The notes under the pieces are model-generated. The model was given only the letters and a program-made list of their open reading frames with translations, was not told where the DNA came from and did no database searches. DNA of 64,000 bases from assembly GCA_005784505.1 (NCBI GenBank), contig VCAZ01000021.1, forward strand, positions 1,606,808 through 1,670,807. Reading direction: 5' to 3'. Positions 36,725-49,201 of this stretch are shown here, one piece after another; the first letter of the stretch is position 1, and every line of letters begins with the position of its first letter. Source of the DNA: Bagarius yarrelli. Lineage: Eukaryota > Chordata > Actinopteri > Siluriformes > Sisoridae. The position numbers were made by a program, and so were the translations under genes.

Positions 36725-36934
36725 ATAGATTAAGTCCTCCAACCCATACGGCCAAGAGGAGCCTTAACCGAAATTAGCGCCCCTAATGGCAACAATATTG
36801 TAGTGTAGGTATACCCCAAAACCAACTTTCACCATGCATCATGGGTTTTCTTTGCCAAGCATTATGGGATTTTAATCAATGTATTAATCAAGGCTAATAC
36901 AGGTATGTAGTTTTTAAAGTTTTTTTTTTTTAAT

Positions 36935-37235
36935 GTTTACTCTTTGCTGTTTTGTGTAGCACCAAGATTCTGAAGAAACGTTTGTTTTTCATTTCACAGT
37001 GTATGGAATACTTCTATGGTTTGTACAATAAAGTATTGAGCTTAAAATATGACAAAACTATTTGAATTTGAATTTAAATTTTTAATTATTGACCAATGTC
37101 ATTTAACAAAACTGAATATTATATTTTAAGCTTAATACTTTCAGTGTACTTCGAACCATAGCAGACGGAGTACACTCTAAAATTAAAAAAATGTTTCTTC
37201 AGGATCTTCGTGCTACACGAAACAGCAAAGAAAAT
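36935..37235. mobile_element. Foldback (MITE-like) element with arms of about 110 bp
   Basis: The left arm (about 36941-37049: tctttgctgttttgtgtagc, ccaagattctgaagaaacg, tattgagcttaaaatat) pairs with the right arm (about 37122-37232: tattttaagcttaatacttt, gtttcttcaggatcttcg, gctacacgaaacagcaaaga) as imperfect inverted repeats around a centre of about 70 bp. No transposase is inside. This is the structure of a non-autonomous DNA transposon. Confidence 0.75.
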
Positions 37236-38461
37236 AATTCAGAACCAAAAATTTGTTGTTTCAAAAAAAAATCAAGTTTTCAGGATTAAGAAATTCAGAA
37301 CATTGAATTCAGTGTTTAAACAGCAGAATTCAGATTCTACAGAAAGAAGGTCAGAGGTCATTTAGAGGGAAGAGTAGATTCTCTAAAAAGATTCTTGAAC
37401 ATTTATGGTTTAATATTTATATGTTTGTTTAGGGTTCCCAGAATGTAAAACATTTGTCTAAGCACTATCTGGTGTTTGTTTTAAAGTATATTTGGTGTGA
37501 TCATGCCATCGTGTCTATAAGCTGAAGATTTTAATATTGTGAACGGTGATGTAAGTACAGTAGCGCTGTAATCCAGCGGTAGTGCTTTTGCACAGCATAT
37601 CTGAGGTTCAGGATTCAAAATTCAATAGTAAATTTCGATGGTAAATACATAATTTTACTAGATACATGTGAGTTCATTTTCTATTTAAAAATACATACAA
37701 GTCTTACATATTATAATATTTCAAAGTTAAAATAAAAAAATGTGATTTTCTACATCTTGCTTTTAAAGCTGGAAACAGGCAATCATATCCTTTCGGTCTC
37801 TCAAAAAGCATGTGTGTGTGTGTGTGTGTGCGCGTGCATAATTTAAATGAATATTAAACAGTGTTAAAACAGATCATTCTACGGTATCAAACACTGAAGA
37901 GAAAAAAATACCAATACATGTAGAAAAGATTATAATTTTATCAGCTGTGAGTAATGTGCAAGATCCTTGAAAAAAAAGGTAAAAAAATGTAGCTTAACAA
38001 AACGTGAAATTCTTGAAAGTCATAAAAAATTTCTGCTCATGTCAAACCCACAAAGTGTGCCTGTCTTTCAAGCGCCCACTTTTCTTTCGGCAATCAGCTC
38101 CACTGCTTTTCTTGACTCCTTCTCACCTTGGCAGAGGATGTAAGTCACCTACAGGGAAGAAACTTTTAATCAAAGTTAAAGCTTCATGGCAGACTGCAGC
38201 ATGGAGAGAAGAGGAGGAGGAGGAGGAGGAGATGAGACTCACCAAGACTTTAGCTCACGTCAAACACGGGCATTGGAGCACGTTTAAATATAATCCTCAT
38301 GAATTTTGTGCCTTAAAAACATGTGGAATTGTAAGAGTATTCTTACATGATTATTTTGTTTAGTCAGATATTTAGTACAAGTCGATTTTGGCATTGGTTA
38401 TTATATGCTTTTTTTTTTTTTTAAATATCCTGAAAAGGGGTTGTAATAAAATGTTATATCA

Positions 38462-38655
38462 CATTTTACATTTATAGCATTTGGTAGATGACCTTATAAA
38501 ATGGCGACATATATTTTTCTCTACTTTTATACAACAGAGCAGTTGAAGGTTAAGGGTCTTGGCTCATGGGCAAAGCAGTGGCATCTAGGGAGCGCTGGAA
38601 ATTGAACCCATGATGTTTCAATTAGCACTCCTAAATCACTGAGCTACCCCATAAG
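38462..38655 (-). repeat. tRNA-derived SINE, antisense, near full length
   Basis: Left to right: tttacatttatagcatttgg, cagttgaaggttaagggtct, attgaacccatgatgtttc and cctaaatcactgagctaccc. Reversed, this is a tRNA-like head with B box, body, and the aaatgctataaatgtaaa end of the SINE family seen at 5340 and 49011. Confidence 0.65.
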
Positions 38656-39579
38656 AGTAGCTAATGTGTGTAAATAACAATAATAACAATATATACAGCA
38701 TGGTTCTCTATATAGGACAAATAACTAAAGAAAAAAATATATAATTTTTACAAGATGTCAACTGAATTATTTTTATGAGTTGCAATAATATTGTTATTTT
38801 AGTCTGTGTGTGATTGTGCAGTAAAACTGGTTGACGGTGAAGTGTTTCCCTGGACTGCAGCGGTTTCCCAGAGGTGGATTTGATTACACACACAAGCTGC
38901 AGGAGTGGCACCTGATACAAGCTATATGCTGAAAACCTTGCATCACAAAGTACAACACGTCACCAAAAGAGCTTGATAACGCAATTACGAGGCGGACTGA
39001 CGGGCAGACTGGTGGGCGGAATGACGCAGGATGGTGGTGTAAAGTGACACAGCTATTTACAAAAAAATAAATGAGGAGAGGGGCATCTGTCCTCCCTCGG
39101 TGCAGCCCAGTTTCATTTAGACGAAGGTTGTGCACAGGAGATGCTCTAGTAGAAGATTCAATATATACATTGTATATATGATGCTCTGTTCAGTATTACT
39201 TCTTTATTTGCTTCTTAGATTTGTGTATGATGTAAACTTATCAAATAATTAAATTACTACTTATTAAATACTTAATTCATTAATCTGTCAAAAGTATATT
39301 AAACTGCAAAACTTTTTGTAGCAATTGAATAATTCATGATAGTTTCTAAACAGAGCTTTTAGATGTTTAACTAAATAATAATAATGATAATGGTCTTTTT
39401 ATTATATACTTTAGTAATATATAAAGAATAAAAAAAATTGATAATTAAATTAAAGCATTTTTAGATGATGTACAGTCACTTTAGAAAGAAAATACAGAAT
39501 GCAATAGACACACACACACACTCACACAGAGAAAAAAAGAGAGCGAAAGATTAGACAGAACACATTTTCTGGCCCCGGA

Positions 39580-39970
39580 AGCCTTCTCTATATAGACAGA
39601 TGATGACAATCCAAGCGAAGCATCAACAATCCTATTAGCCATGCTCCATAAATGCTCCTCATCAAGGGGAAATGTCATAACTCACTTTGCAACATTGATT
39701 TTAATCATATGAAATGTAAACATACATATTATCAATATCAATGCAGAAAATAACTTTGTAATATGCAATTACTGGTTGGCATTGATTTTTTTATCCAATG
39801 TAATCTTCCCCAATTGATTTAATAAGGCCGTTATCAGCCGGGCAGGAGGAATATTAGAAACACAATTTTCATAAATTTCAATGCAAGTTGAAGCCCGTTT
39901 ATCAGCTGCAGGGGACAACACCTGAGCATGGGACGAGTCTGAGCTAGTTTGATTAGTGTGACTTAACACT
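39580..39970. promoter_or_regulatory. Candidate conserved noncoding block
   Basis: Unique DNA with attgatttaataaggccgtt, ccaatgtaatcttcccc and tatcagctgcaggggacaac. No exon is supported. Confidence 0.25.
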
Positions 39971-40399
39971 GCTGACTCTGACATCACATTAAGGTTGTCA
40001 CATTAAAATTGTCACTGAACATACAGACACAGGCCGCAGTGTGATTGTGTATAATTTAGAAAAATGTTGACATTATATTAAAAAAACCTGTAGAAATTGT
40101 TACAGATTATGGGAACGATTGCTGTAGCGACATTGTCTTTTTCTGTTTTTCATTAACATTGCAGTAGCAGTATGCCAGTCTATGCTAGAGTAATTAATCA
40201 TTGATACTAATATTACCCTTTAGTTTCTGCTATTACTGTAATCATCAATTTATGAAGAAGACCTTTTCTTTTTTATACTGTAACAGCAAACCGTGATACT
40301 ACCCACTATATCCTCTATACTATTTCATAGGGTAGTATGTTCTTTTGACAGAGACACTCTTTAGTGTAGTCAGTAGAGACCATCTTTCCTTATCACACT

Positions 40400-40970
40400 G
40401 ACAGTAGATTGATTCTCGTTGCTCGTCGGCTGTGTTATCAGCTTGTGTTGGACACCCACACATGCCGCGTTCCCATTCGTAGGCACTCTAATGAGGAAAA
40501 ATGACCCCCTGAGCTGCGACGGCTCCTTCCTGCTCCTGAGCAAAATAGCCACATTGAAATGAGAGGACAGACGGGTCAGCTCACTGCGTCCATTCTCAAA
40601 TTACCTGGGCTCTCTCCAAATGACTTTGACTATTAGAATGGCATGTTGCGGCCCATTGGCACATAAATGTGGCCGCAGGGCCGGCCTTTATGCTGCCTGA
40701 GACAATCTTGTTAATAGCCCAGGACGATTGGGAAGAACTAGACGCACCACCATGAAGAAATATTTGCTTGCCTGCAGAAATAAATGCATGCAAACTCCAT
40801 TATTTTATACAGTATTCCAGCCAGCGAGGATGGCTTTGTGTTAGTAGAGGAAGTACGCTCAACACTAAGGTGTTTTCTGTTATTCGATAGTTCGTGCCAC
40901 CTCCCATCAGCACGAGCCTGGTTTTGACTGAGGAGCTGCATGTTTTCATGTGCGCTGGTCTGACAGAAAA
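40400..40970. promoter_or_regulatory. Candidate conserved noncoding block
   Basis: A long GC-balanced unique stretch (gcggcccattggcacataaa, gggccggcctttatgctgcc, gacaatcttgttaatagccc). Short frames in it run on the wrong strands and lack domains. Confidence 0.3.
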
Positions 40971-41092
40971 AAAATTTGGCAGGATAAAAACATGTCATTA
41001 GTGTCATTGCTGTAGTGGTGTCATTATACTAGTCGAAATGTGTTTGCAGGAGCCAAGCTGTACATACACCCCTACCCCTTTTCTTTTCTCTC

Positions 41093-41098
<6 letters not shown>

Positions 41099-41128
<30 letters not shown>
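41099..41128. repeat. (GT)n microsatellite
   Basis: A pure GT run after a pyrimidine tract. Confidence 0.9.
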
Positions 41129-41130
<2 letters not shown>

Positions 41131-41639
41131 CTGCTTACTGTTGACCTGTCAGGAATCATAGAGCCATCAGGAGCGCTGGCCGCTGGAAATGTGTTCATTT
41201 GTAGTGCGATGGCACGGCACCTGATCTCAGCAGGGCGCTGCAGGAGAGGGGCATGAAAAGCCTGGACGGGGGGAGAGACAGATAGCCAGTCATCCCTTGC
41301 CCAGCAGGTTCGTATTTAAACTGTCTCTGTGTTTTATAGCCAGGTACATGAACCAGTGGCTCTGCATTTAGAGACCATACATCAGTGTTAAAATGGCAGA
41401 TTACTGTTAATAAATGATATTTGTGCTCAGTGCATATGGCAGAGAGGCGGAGTGACCAGGAAAACAACGTGTCCCTTCCCCCTGCTCTCCCCTCTTTCTC
41501 TATCTCGCCTCTCCCCCTCTTTGTCTTTGTTCACCTTCTCACTGCCCTGACAGACTCACTTCATCCTCACTTCTCATCTGCGCTGGTCCTAATCACTTCT
41601 TTGACTTTGTCCAGGCATACAGAGCCTGTTAATTAGTAG

Positions 41640-44400
41640 CTAATAAAAAAAGAACTGATTACTATAAAGAAAACGTTGCTATCTTAGTAATAATCTGGGT
41701 ATTAAACACTGTACATATTATGGAGCTGTAATGCTACAACGATTCAGTGCATCCAGACCATCTTTCCTCTTTTCTGAAACGGCATGATGCAACTGTCTTC
41801 ATACCAATTTTACTTTTAGAAATTTTACTCGTCAGAAAGCGTGCATTATTCTTGTTTGACTGAATGGCTGGGACAGTAGGTTTATATTAATGTGCTTGTC
41901 TTAATATTTTAGTGCTTTAATAGTATTTGAATAACAAAAGTGTTATAAAAAAATAACAAAAAAGACTGTTTAAATTGTAAAGTTTATTCCTCTTAGAAGA
42001 CAATTCTTACATTATTCATAGAATGATTCTCATGATTTGTAAAAGTGTTACTGTAACTGTGCTTTATAAAATTTTCAAGCATATTAAAGTCCTTGGGATA
42101 CACACACCTTTTCCTTGTTTTTTAATTTATGAAAAAGCAATTTTTTTCTGATATGAGATGTAGTTTTGGTGGCACATGATGTATATTACACTCCTGACCA
42201 TGTGTTTGAATGAAAAGAATTTATTTTACATACCACATCTGTGTACATTGTTTTATATACGTATATGAACATAAATGTGTAATTCCTTACTTCAAATTGA
42301 TTGTTATAGAATACGCTGAGACTTTAGAGGCAATATTCACAGCACTATGGAACATGCTGTTAAAGGGAAAATAATCAACCACAGGGTTTATGTTGTGACC
42401 TGAGTGAGTACATTTTTGGCTACTCACAGGATGGCTGTGAGTTTAAATATTAACTACACCAAAAAATTGACCAACAAACTTCGTTACCCTCACTTGTTTA
42501 GTTGTATTGAGCATTAGTCAAAAAAAGAAAATGTAAATAAACTGAAGTAAAAAAATCCTTTACAAAAACTTTTTTCTTTTTCTTCACTGTCATTTTTCTT
42601 GTTGCTGATTTCTAAAACACTATAATCATGTTCAAAACTATATACTGCACACTAATTGTATACTGTATAACTAATAAAAATTTTCCAAATTATTTTCCTG
42701 TTTTGGTCAAATAGTTTGGTCAGATTTGATAACCTGCATTGCAGAACTTACAACACAAATGATAATCAAGTGTCACAGAAAGCACTAACATTTTAATCTT
42801 CACTTCATTAGTAGATTGAGCTTAGCACAACAACAAGTAAATTGAACACGTAAAAATTTAGATAACAGAACGTTGACAGAAGACAAACAGGTTTTTTAAT
42901 ATTGATAGATGGATAACACCAAAGAGTTAAAACAAAGTCAAAATTTTAAAACGGTTGGGTGTGGATGTATTGCAAAAATAAAAATTCAATGCATCAGAAT
43001 TAGTAGAGTGGGCCGATAGATAAGGGCCCGCAACTTTTTCAAACTGGCTCAAAAACTAACTTATTATTATTATTTTTTAAAAAAAAGGCCACAAATCCAG
43101 AAACAAATGGTCCGAAGTGCCAAGTGCCATGTGGTCATTCATAACCCATGGGAACGCCGGCTTAAACAACTTCATTCATGCGTAAATAAAAAAAAAATGC
43201 AAATGCACGATTCATATATAATGCAAAATTCTCCAGTTCTTGTAGCTTTTCAGGAAAAAAACTTGCTACACAAAAAATCTTAATGTGTCGGTAGTTGATG
43301 GCACCAAGATGGGAAAACTGGGAACAAAAAAAGCAAATGGGGCAACAATTTTACAAACATAGAAATGAACACTGGGAAATAAAAATCTGGAGTGCCCTGG
43401 AGTTGGAATGACATGATTACAAAAAGGCTTGAGTGGAAAATGTTCGTTTACATACTCTGCTTGCAATCCATAAATGCCTAACTACTGCATTCTTCTGCAA
43501 ATCTCACAGCTTGACTTGATGTCATGTATAAATAAAAGACAGCATCTTTTCACAAGATAACAAAACTCAGTTTCATGAATAATAATAAGATGTTGAAGTA
43601 ATATATGCATACTATACATTATATATACTATATAAGTACTAATGTGTCATCAAAGTTCTATATTCCTTTGCCCTATCACAACCTGTGGCTTTGACAAAAT
43701 GTAGATTTTAAAACCAGAACACAAAAATAGTGGAAAAAAGCTCAAAAGTAGTTAGTTTTCTCTTACAGTTTAACACACATAAATCTGGTAAAATCTCAAA
43801 AAACTCAGAGTTTTATGACCTTTAAAAAAGGAATCAAAATACAAAGTGATGTTTTAGGTTTGCCAAACTTTAGACATGCAAAACAGCCTACATAAGAACT
43901 ATATACTGTATGTATACACCATTACCAGGCTACAGCAGCCGTTTATGTGGCTGGTGTGGTATTACACACACACACACACACACATACATGCACAGATGTG
44001 AACACATGATGCAATTGCTCATTGCTAAAGCTAACCACCACAAGATGTCACTCACCCATAAGTAAAAGTGCCAAGCAATCATGCATTCATCAGTGTGACG
44101 GCTCCTGTCACAAACACTAAAATAATTTTATAGGTCAGAAAGGGAAAGAACGAGAACATAGAAATTGCCAATCCAAACTCTTGAAAAAACGCATTTCAAA
44201 TAACTTCCATTTTTTCCCATACCATTTTACCTGGTAAAGTGTCATCAGTAATTGATTCACCTTACTTTATTGTACACTAATAAAAAAAGTAAATGCAATT
44301 CATAAATTCTAAAACCACAGACAATCACTGTCCTAATTTGAAGGGTTAACACTCTGCTACTATAGATACAATGATAGCTGGTCATAATAGGCACTTCCCG
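41640..44400. other. Gene desert
   Basis: AT-rich DNA with a CA run at about 43963-43983. No gene, SINE or transposon was recognised. Confidence 0.35.
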
Positions 44401-44689
44401 AAATTATTTTTTTTTCTGTAAAATCTTAACACAATTTGGTATAGTTCTGGAAATTGCTGCTGTAATTGTAAAGCAGCATGATGCATGCTGTCGTAAATTA
44501 GAGCTGGTTAGAATCCATGTTGCAAAAGTTAACTGAACACAATTCAAAAACATATATCTAGAACCATAGTACTGAATCAGGCCGGGGTCACACTCATTTT
44601 GAATATCAGTACAATCAAGCACAACAGCACTGAAATTGACAAGCTTTAAACCAAGAGAGAAGCAAGTTCCTTTTCTGTCATTCACTTCG
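44401..44689. other. Unclassified, repeat-like segment
   Basis: The minus strand is open for 132 codons at 44404-44802, running into the DIRS end, and includes a Cys/Thr-rich stretch. It looks like a fragment of a dispersed repeat but the family was not identified; it is not supported as a gene. Confidence 0.25.
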
Positions 44690-45560
44690 ACGTTATGTCG
44701 AGTGACAACACAAGAGGCTACGTTTGGGAGCCCGAAGTACCTCTGATTTGTTTTTGAAAAGGCCAATGAAAATCGACAAGCAGAATTTGCATAGCTGGTC
44801 ACGCCCGGGTCTTTCGGGTATAAATAAATCGGCTGTGACTTTGCTTATCGTTCTGTTTTTTAGAGCTGAATGAGCGTCTTCATAAAGCAGCAGCGAGCAA
44901 CAACTATGCGTCACTGAAGAAGGAAGCAGGATCACTGGTCTCTACCTCACTGTGCCATCTAAACCTAGAAGTGCAAGAGAACCCCTGGGTGCATTGGTGG
45001 TGTCCGCAGCAGTGCCTGAACAAAAATTCCTTGAGCATTTTTTCTATATAAGAGCAATTTGTTGGCTGAGAAACGTCATTTATCATGTCTTCTCATGTCC
45101 GGTTTCTTTTACCCGGAGTTACACAAGGAATTGGCAAAATCAGGGGGAAGCGTTATCAGCCAGATCCCGATACCATGGCTCCTCAGCTCTCACTTCCCAC
45201 GATGGAGGACCAGTGAGGGAGTATGAGAATGTCCCTCAGGTGGAACGGCTGATGTGGTGCATCCGTGCCCTCAGACAGCCGCCACCTGGGGGGCCGTCTG
45301 AGACTCCCGTACAGGGCATGGTAGGCCTCACTAGCAGACATAGCTGCAGGTTGGGCTACTCCTAATACATTTGCCAGGTTCTACTTGCTTCTTCTTCTAG
45401 GTGTGGAGCTTGCTTCCAGTGTTTCTCCCTTTCAGGGTAGTGTTGCAGCACATTGGTCTGGCCCCCGGGTCTGGTGGAATGTGATCTTTGTAGGGCCCCC
45501 CGCTCCTTGGGGGAGGGCCCTGGTCCCAGCGTCACGACTCCCTGCGAGATTTTAAAGGTG
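44690..45560 (+). mobile_element. DIRS-like retrotransposon relic with tyrosine-recombinase C-terminus
   Basis: The left part (44690-44870) has the layout of a DIRS end: gttatgtcgagtgacaac, a spacer with caatgaaaatcgacaagcag, and a TATA-type word (gggtataaataaatcgg, near 44816). From about 45328 one frame reads ADIAAGWATPNTFARFYLL, typical of the C-terminal end of the DIRS tyrosine recombinase with its Tyr in FARFY. Gag, reverse transcriptase and RNase H are missing between them, so the copy is deleted and inactive. Confidence 0.6.
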
Positions 45561-46679
45561 AGTATTAGAAAGGGCTACCGCTGAGGATCTTCGCCTATGC
45601 TACATCCTTCCCCTTGTGGGATGAGATGATGTACTCCTGCTCGCTGGTAGGTCATAAGGTTGAGTGAAAAGGGTAGTACATAAAACAAGTCAAACTCAGA
45701 CTATCCATCTAAACAAGCAAACAAACAATAAAAGTATGAACCCAGTGGACTACGTGCTGTGGGGGATGTTACAGCCACCAGCTAACCTGGCCACACAACT
45801 ACCCATCAATACTTCTGTCTCTGTCTCTTCCTCATCGCCCCTATCCTCTCACCTCAACCCGGCTCCCTACTCCAGTTCAGCAGAGGCTTGCAATGGTATT
45901 TCCTCTTCAATGTTCACTAGCTTTACAGATGCAGCCCCACTGGTTTCCCATGGAAAGATCCAGGATCGTGTTTGTGATATCTTTTCTTATGGGGCCAGCC
46001 CTCCAATAGGCCGAATTGATATGGCAACAGGATGGCCCAGTTATACATGTTTTAGTCCTTCATTACTCACTTTTGGGAAGTATTTGGCTGAGCAACAGTT
46101 ACACATGTCCAACTCTCTCTTTGGTGTCTCTGTATTATAGATTATAAGATTCTAAGGTGGAGTGGGAACTGCTTCCCCAGTCTGCCTGTTCTTGGATCGT
46201 CAGTCCCTATAGGGTCCACTACCATCAGAAGCAGTCTTTAGAGACCCTTTTGTTGTATCGCCAACATAGTGATGTCTTTTTCTCCAAGCCAGCTGCCTGG
46301 TTACCCCTCATAATCCATGGGACTGTGCCATCTTCCTCCTGCATCTATTTGTAGCAAAAAAAAAATGGAGTACTCTGGTCTTGCATTGATTAGTGGGCCC
46401 TCAAAAATGCACCCGACCCAGTCGCCATCAAACTATTCCGTTTAGCAAAGATCTTTACCAAGTTGAGGTTCATAATAATGATTGGTTTCCAGGAGGGGGT
46501 TGAGAGGAAGCTGGCGAGAGGAAGGTCGAAGCCATCACCTCGTGGCCTAGACATATCACTATCTAAGAACTGCAGCGATTCTTCAGGTTTGCAAATTCCT
46601 ACAGACTCATCAAACGCAGATTCATCGCCGTAGTAGTACTTCTCAAGTTCAACAAGCCACTTAACAGAACAACACAGAG

Positions 46680-47700
46680 CTAAAGATTAAAAGTAAATTG
46701 TCTTAGCAACATAAAGTGCATGTGTGCAACCTGGTGCAAAGACAGATGCAATAAACTAAGCAAGAAACATTCCAACAGTCTATACATTACAAAAAAACAG
46801 GACGCTGTATGGAAAGTTAAATTAAACAGTGCCGACCAGATTATCAAAATGTGCAAATAGAAATGTGCAATTAAAAAGCAAGGTTAATGTGCAAACTGCA
46901 TTTAAAGTGTCCGTGCTTAACAATATATTTTGTGTTTACATGTTGCTGTAAACATCAAATTGCATTAAGTATATGTTTGTGTGTGTGTGTGTGTGTGAGT
47001 TTGGGTAGTTTTAGTCAGTTCAGCATAAGGAGCCTGATGGCTTGAGGAAAAAACAAAAACTGTGAGAGCCCGAATGCTACGGTACCTTTTTCTGGATGGC
47101 AGGAGTGTGAAGCGTGTGTGTGTGTGTGTGTTGGGTGTGCCCACAGTGCTCTTGGCTTTGCGTAGGCAGAGTGTGGTGTAAATGTCGGTTATGGAGGGAA
47201 GAGAGACTTCGATGATGTTCTTAGCTGTTCTCACTATCCTCTGCAGGGTCTTGCAATCCGAAGCGGTGCAGTTCCCAAACCAGGCAGCGATGCAGCTGTT
47301 CAGTATGCTCTCAATAGTCCCTCTGTAGAACGTGGTCAGGATCGGAGGTGGAAGATGGGCTTTCCTTAGCCTTCTCAGGAAATAGTGGTGTTGAGTGACC
47401 AGGCGAACATCAAGGAATTTGGTGCTTTTGACTATCTCTACCGAGGATCCATCAATGAGTCCAGAGTGGTCACTCTTTGCTCTTCTAAAGTCAATAACTA
47501 TCTCCTTAGTCTTGTCGACATTCAGAGACAGGTTGTTGGCTCCACACCAGGCTATTAGCTGTTGCACCTCCTCTCTGTATGCTGACTTGTCATTTTTGCT
47601 GATGAGACCCACCACAGTTGTGTCATCGGCGAACTTGACGATGTGATTAGAGCGAAGTTTGTTTCGTACATCTTTTTTTTTGCAGGTAGGTTGTTGCATG
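46680..47700 (-). mobile_element. L2/Rex-like LINE fragment nested in the gypsy relic
   Basis: The minus strand from 47699 to about 46965 is open and encodes the C-terminal part of a non-LTR reverse transcriptase: IVKFADDTTVVGL (catalytic FADD at 47633-47622), NNLSLNVDKTKEIVIDFRR, FYRGTIESILNSCIAAWFGN and LLPSRKRYRSIRAL. About 20-30 residues expected between KFLDVRL and the next block are missing. The end runs into TG repeats and a 3' UTR with repeated tgcaa/gtgcaaa words down to about 46680. It is 5' truncated, as usual for LINEs. Confidence 0.8.
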
Positions 47701-49010
47701 ATTATAATATTTTAAAAGCGTCTGGTGGTCGTATGCAAGAACATCAATGCTTTTTCCTAGTCCATGTGCCGTTTTTGGTCGGGTTTAAAAACATAAATAG
47801 CACAATTTTGGATCCAGAGTGGCTGCTGCGTGTTACTGCCATGCCGCCATCTTGGATGGGTAGATTTATTTCGAAATCAACCAAAGTCCTTATCCATGAA
47901 AGAACTGCAGGTTTCTCCACACCTCTTCTGGGTCAGTCTGTTTGACATTAAACTGGTGCTGGAAAAATGGAGACACTGGCTGGAGGGCCGAAAGAACCCT
48001 TACCTGATACTCAACACAAAGCTCATGGTCTCTCCCATCCAGGGAGAGGAAGAAATCATGGCTGGCACTGTCTTCAATCAGGCCTTCAAGCTGTCCACCC
48101 AATCGGACCTATGTCCCGAAAGCCCTCCGGTTTCAGCTCATCCACACACATCTCTAGACACTCAGCCAACCAAGCCCTCTACTACTTGCTTCTACCGGAT
48201 TACTTCTGGTAGCCAGGCATGGTGGCTTCTCACTCCTACCCACTTTTTGGCACCCCTGGTCCCACTTTTTGTAACTGATCTGTCCCCATCCAATGGGCAC
48301 ACCTGCATTTTGGTTGTGGTTAATAGATTCACCAAGGACTGTCGGCTTATTCCCCTCAAAAAAAAAAAAAAACCTACCGCAATGGAAACTGCCAAATGCT
48401 GTTCCACCAGGTCTTTAGAAACTTTTAGAAACATCCTTAATCGAAAAATTAGACATTGTTTCTGAGCAAAATTAGACATTGTTTCTGATCAAGGTCCCCA
48501 TTAGTGTCACGAGTCTGTAACTCTTTTTTTTTCTAGATGTGAGAATTATTTTTAGGGTACCACCCCCAATCTAATGATAAGGTGGTAAGGAAAGTCAGGA
48601 AGCCAGGACACTACCTCTGTACCTTCTGACACAACCATCAAGATGCTTAAAGCTGGTTTCTCATTTGAACCAACTTTAGACAGAATTCCTTCAGCTAACC
48701 CTTCCAGTGCATGCTCTGCTACTAACCCACCTTGTTCCCATGGTTTAGGGGACCTTTAGGGGTACTGTCAGTCACACACTAATTCTAGGAAAGCAAAAGG
48801 GTCTGGAACTTGGCACAGCAACAACCACAGCTGGCAGTCAGATGCCACAAGCTTTAGTACAAAGCCTGGGGGACAGTCACACCCAATTTCCAACCTGGAC
48901 AAAATATGTGGCTCTCCACACAAGACATCTGTCTCCATCTTCCCGGTAAGAAATTGAAGCTGAGGTACATTTTTCTGTTTCTTATTATCAAACAGTTATT
49001 GAATCTTTTA

Positions 49011-49201
49011 CATTACATTACATTACATTTGCAGCATTTGGCAGATGTCCTTATCCAGTGCGACATACAACATTCCATGATATACAACTGAGTAATTGGG
49101 GGTTAAGGTGTTGCTCAGATGCCCCCATTGGAGCTGGGAATCAAACCCCAGTCCTCAAGTTAATAGTCCAACAACTTAACCACTGCGCTACCACTCCCTC
49201 C
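49011..49201 (-). repeat. tRNA-derived SINE nested in the gypsy integrase region
   Basis: Reversed, it starts with a tRNA-like head (ggagggagtggtagcgcagt, ggtttgattcccagctcc), continues with ttaacccccaattactcag and ends in tgtaatgtaatgtaatgtaa at the 49011 side. The gypsy coding similarity is interrupted exactly here (…IIKQLLN before, chromodomain linker after). It is the best-preserved copy of this SINE in the window. Confidence 0.8.

Noticed and set aside
38004..38363. 119-codon frame with a run of Glu
   Set aside because: The Glu run comes from a GAG/GGA simple repeat at 38208-38231; the rest shows no family features.
44952..45365. 137-codon frame
   Set aside because: It crosses from a DIRS end into a fragment whose meaningful frame (tyrosine recombinase) is another one.
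47830..48465. 211-codon frame as an independent gene
   Set aside because: It is the RNase H and integrase part of the gypsy relic, ending at frameshifts.
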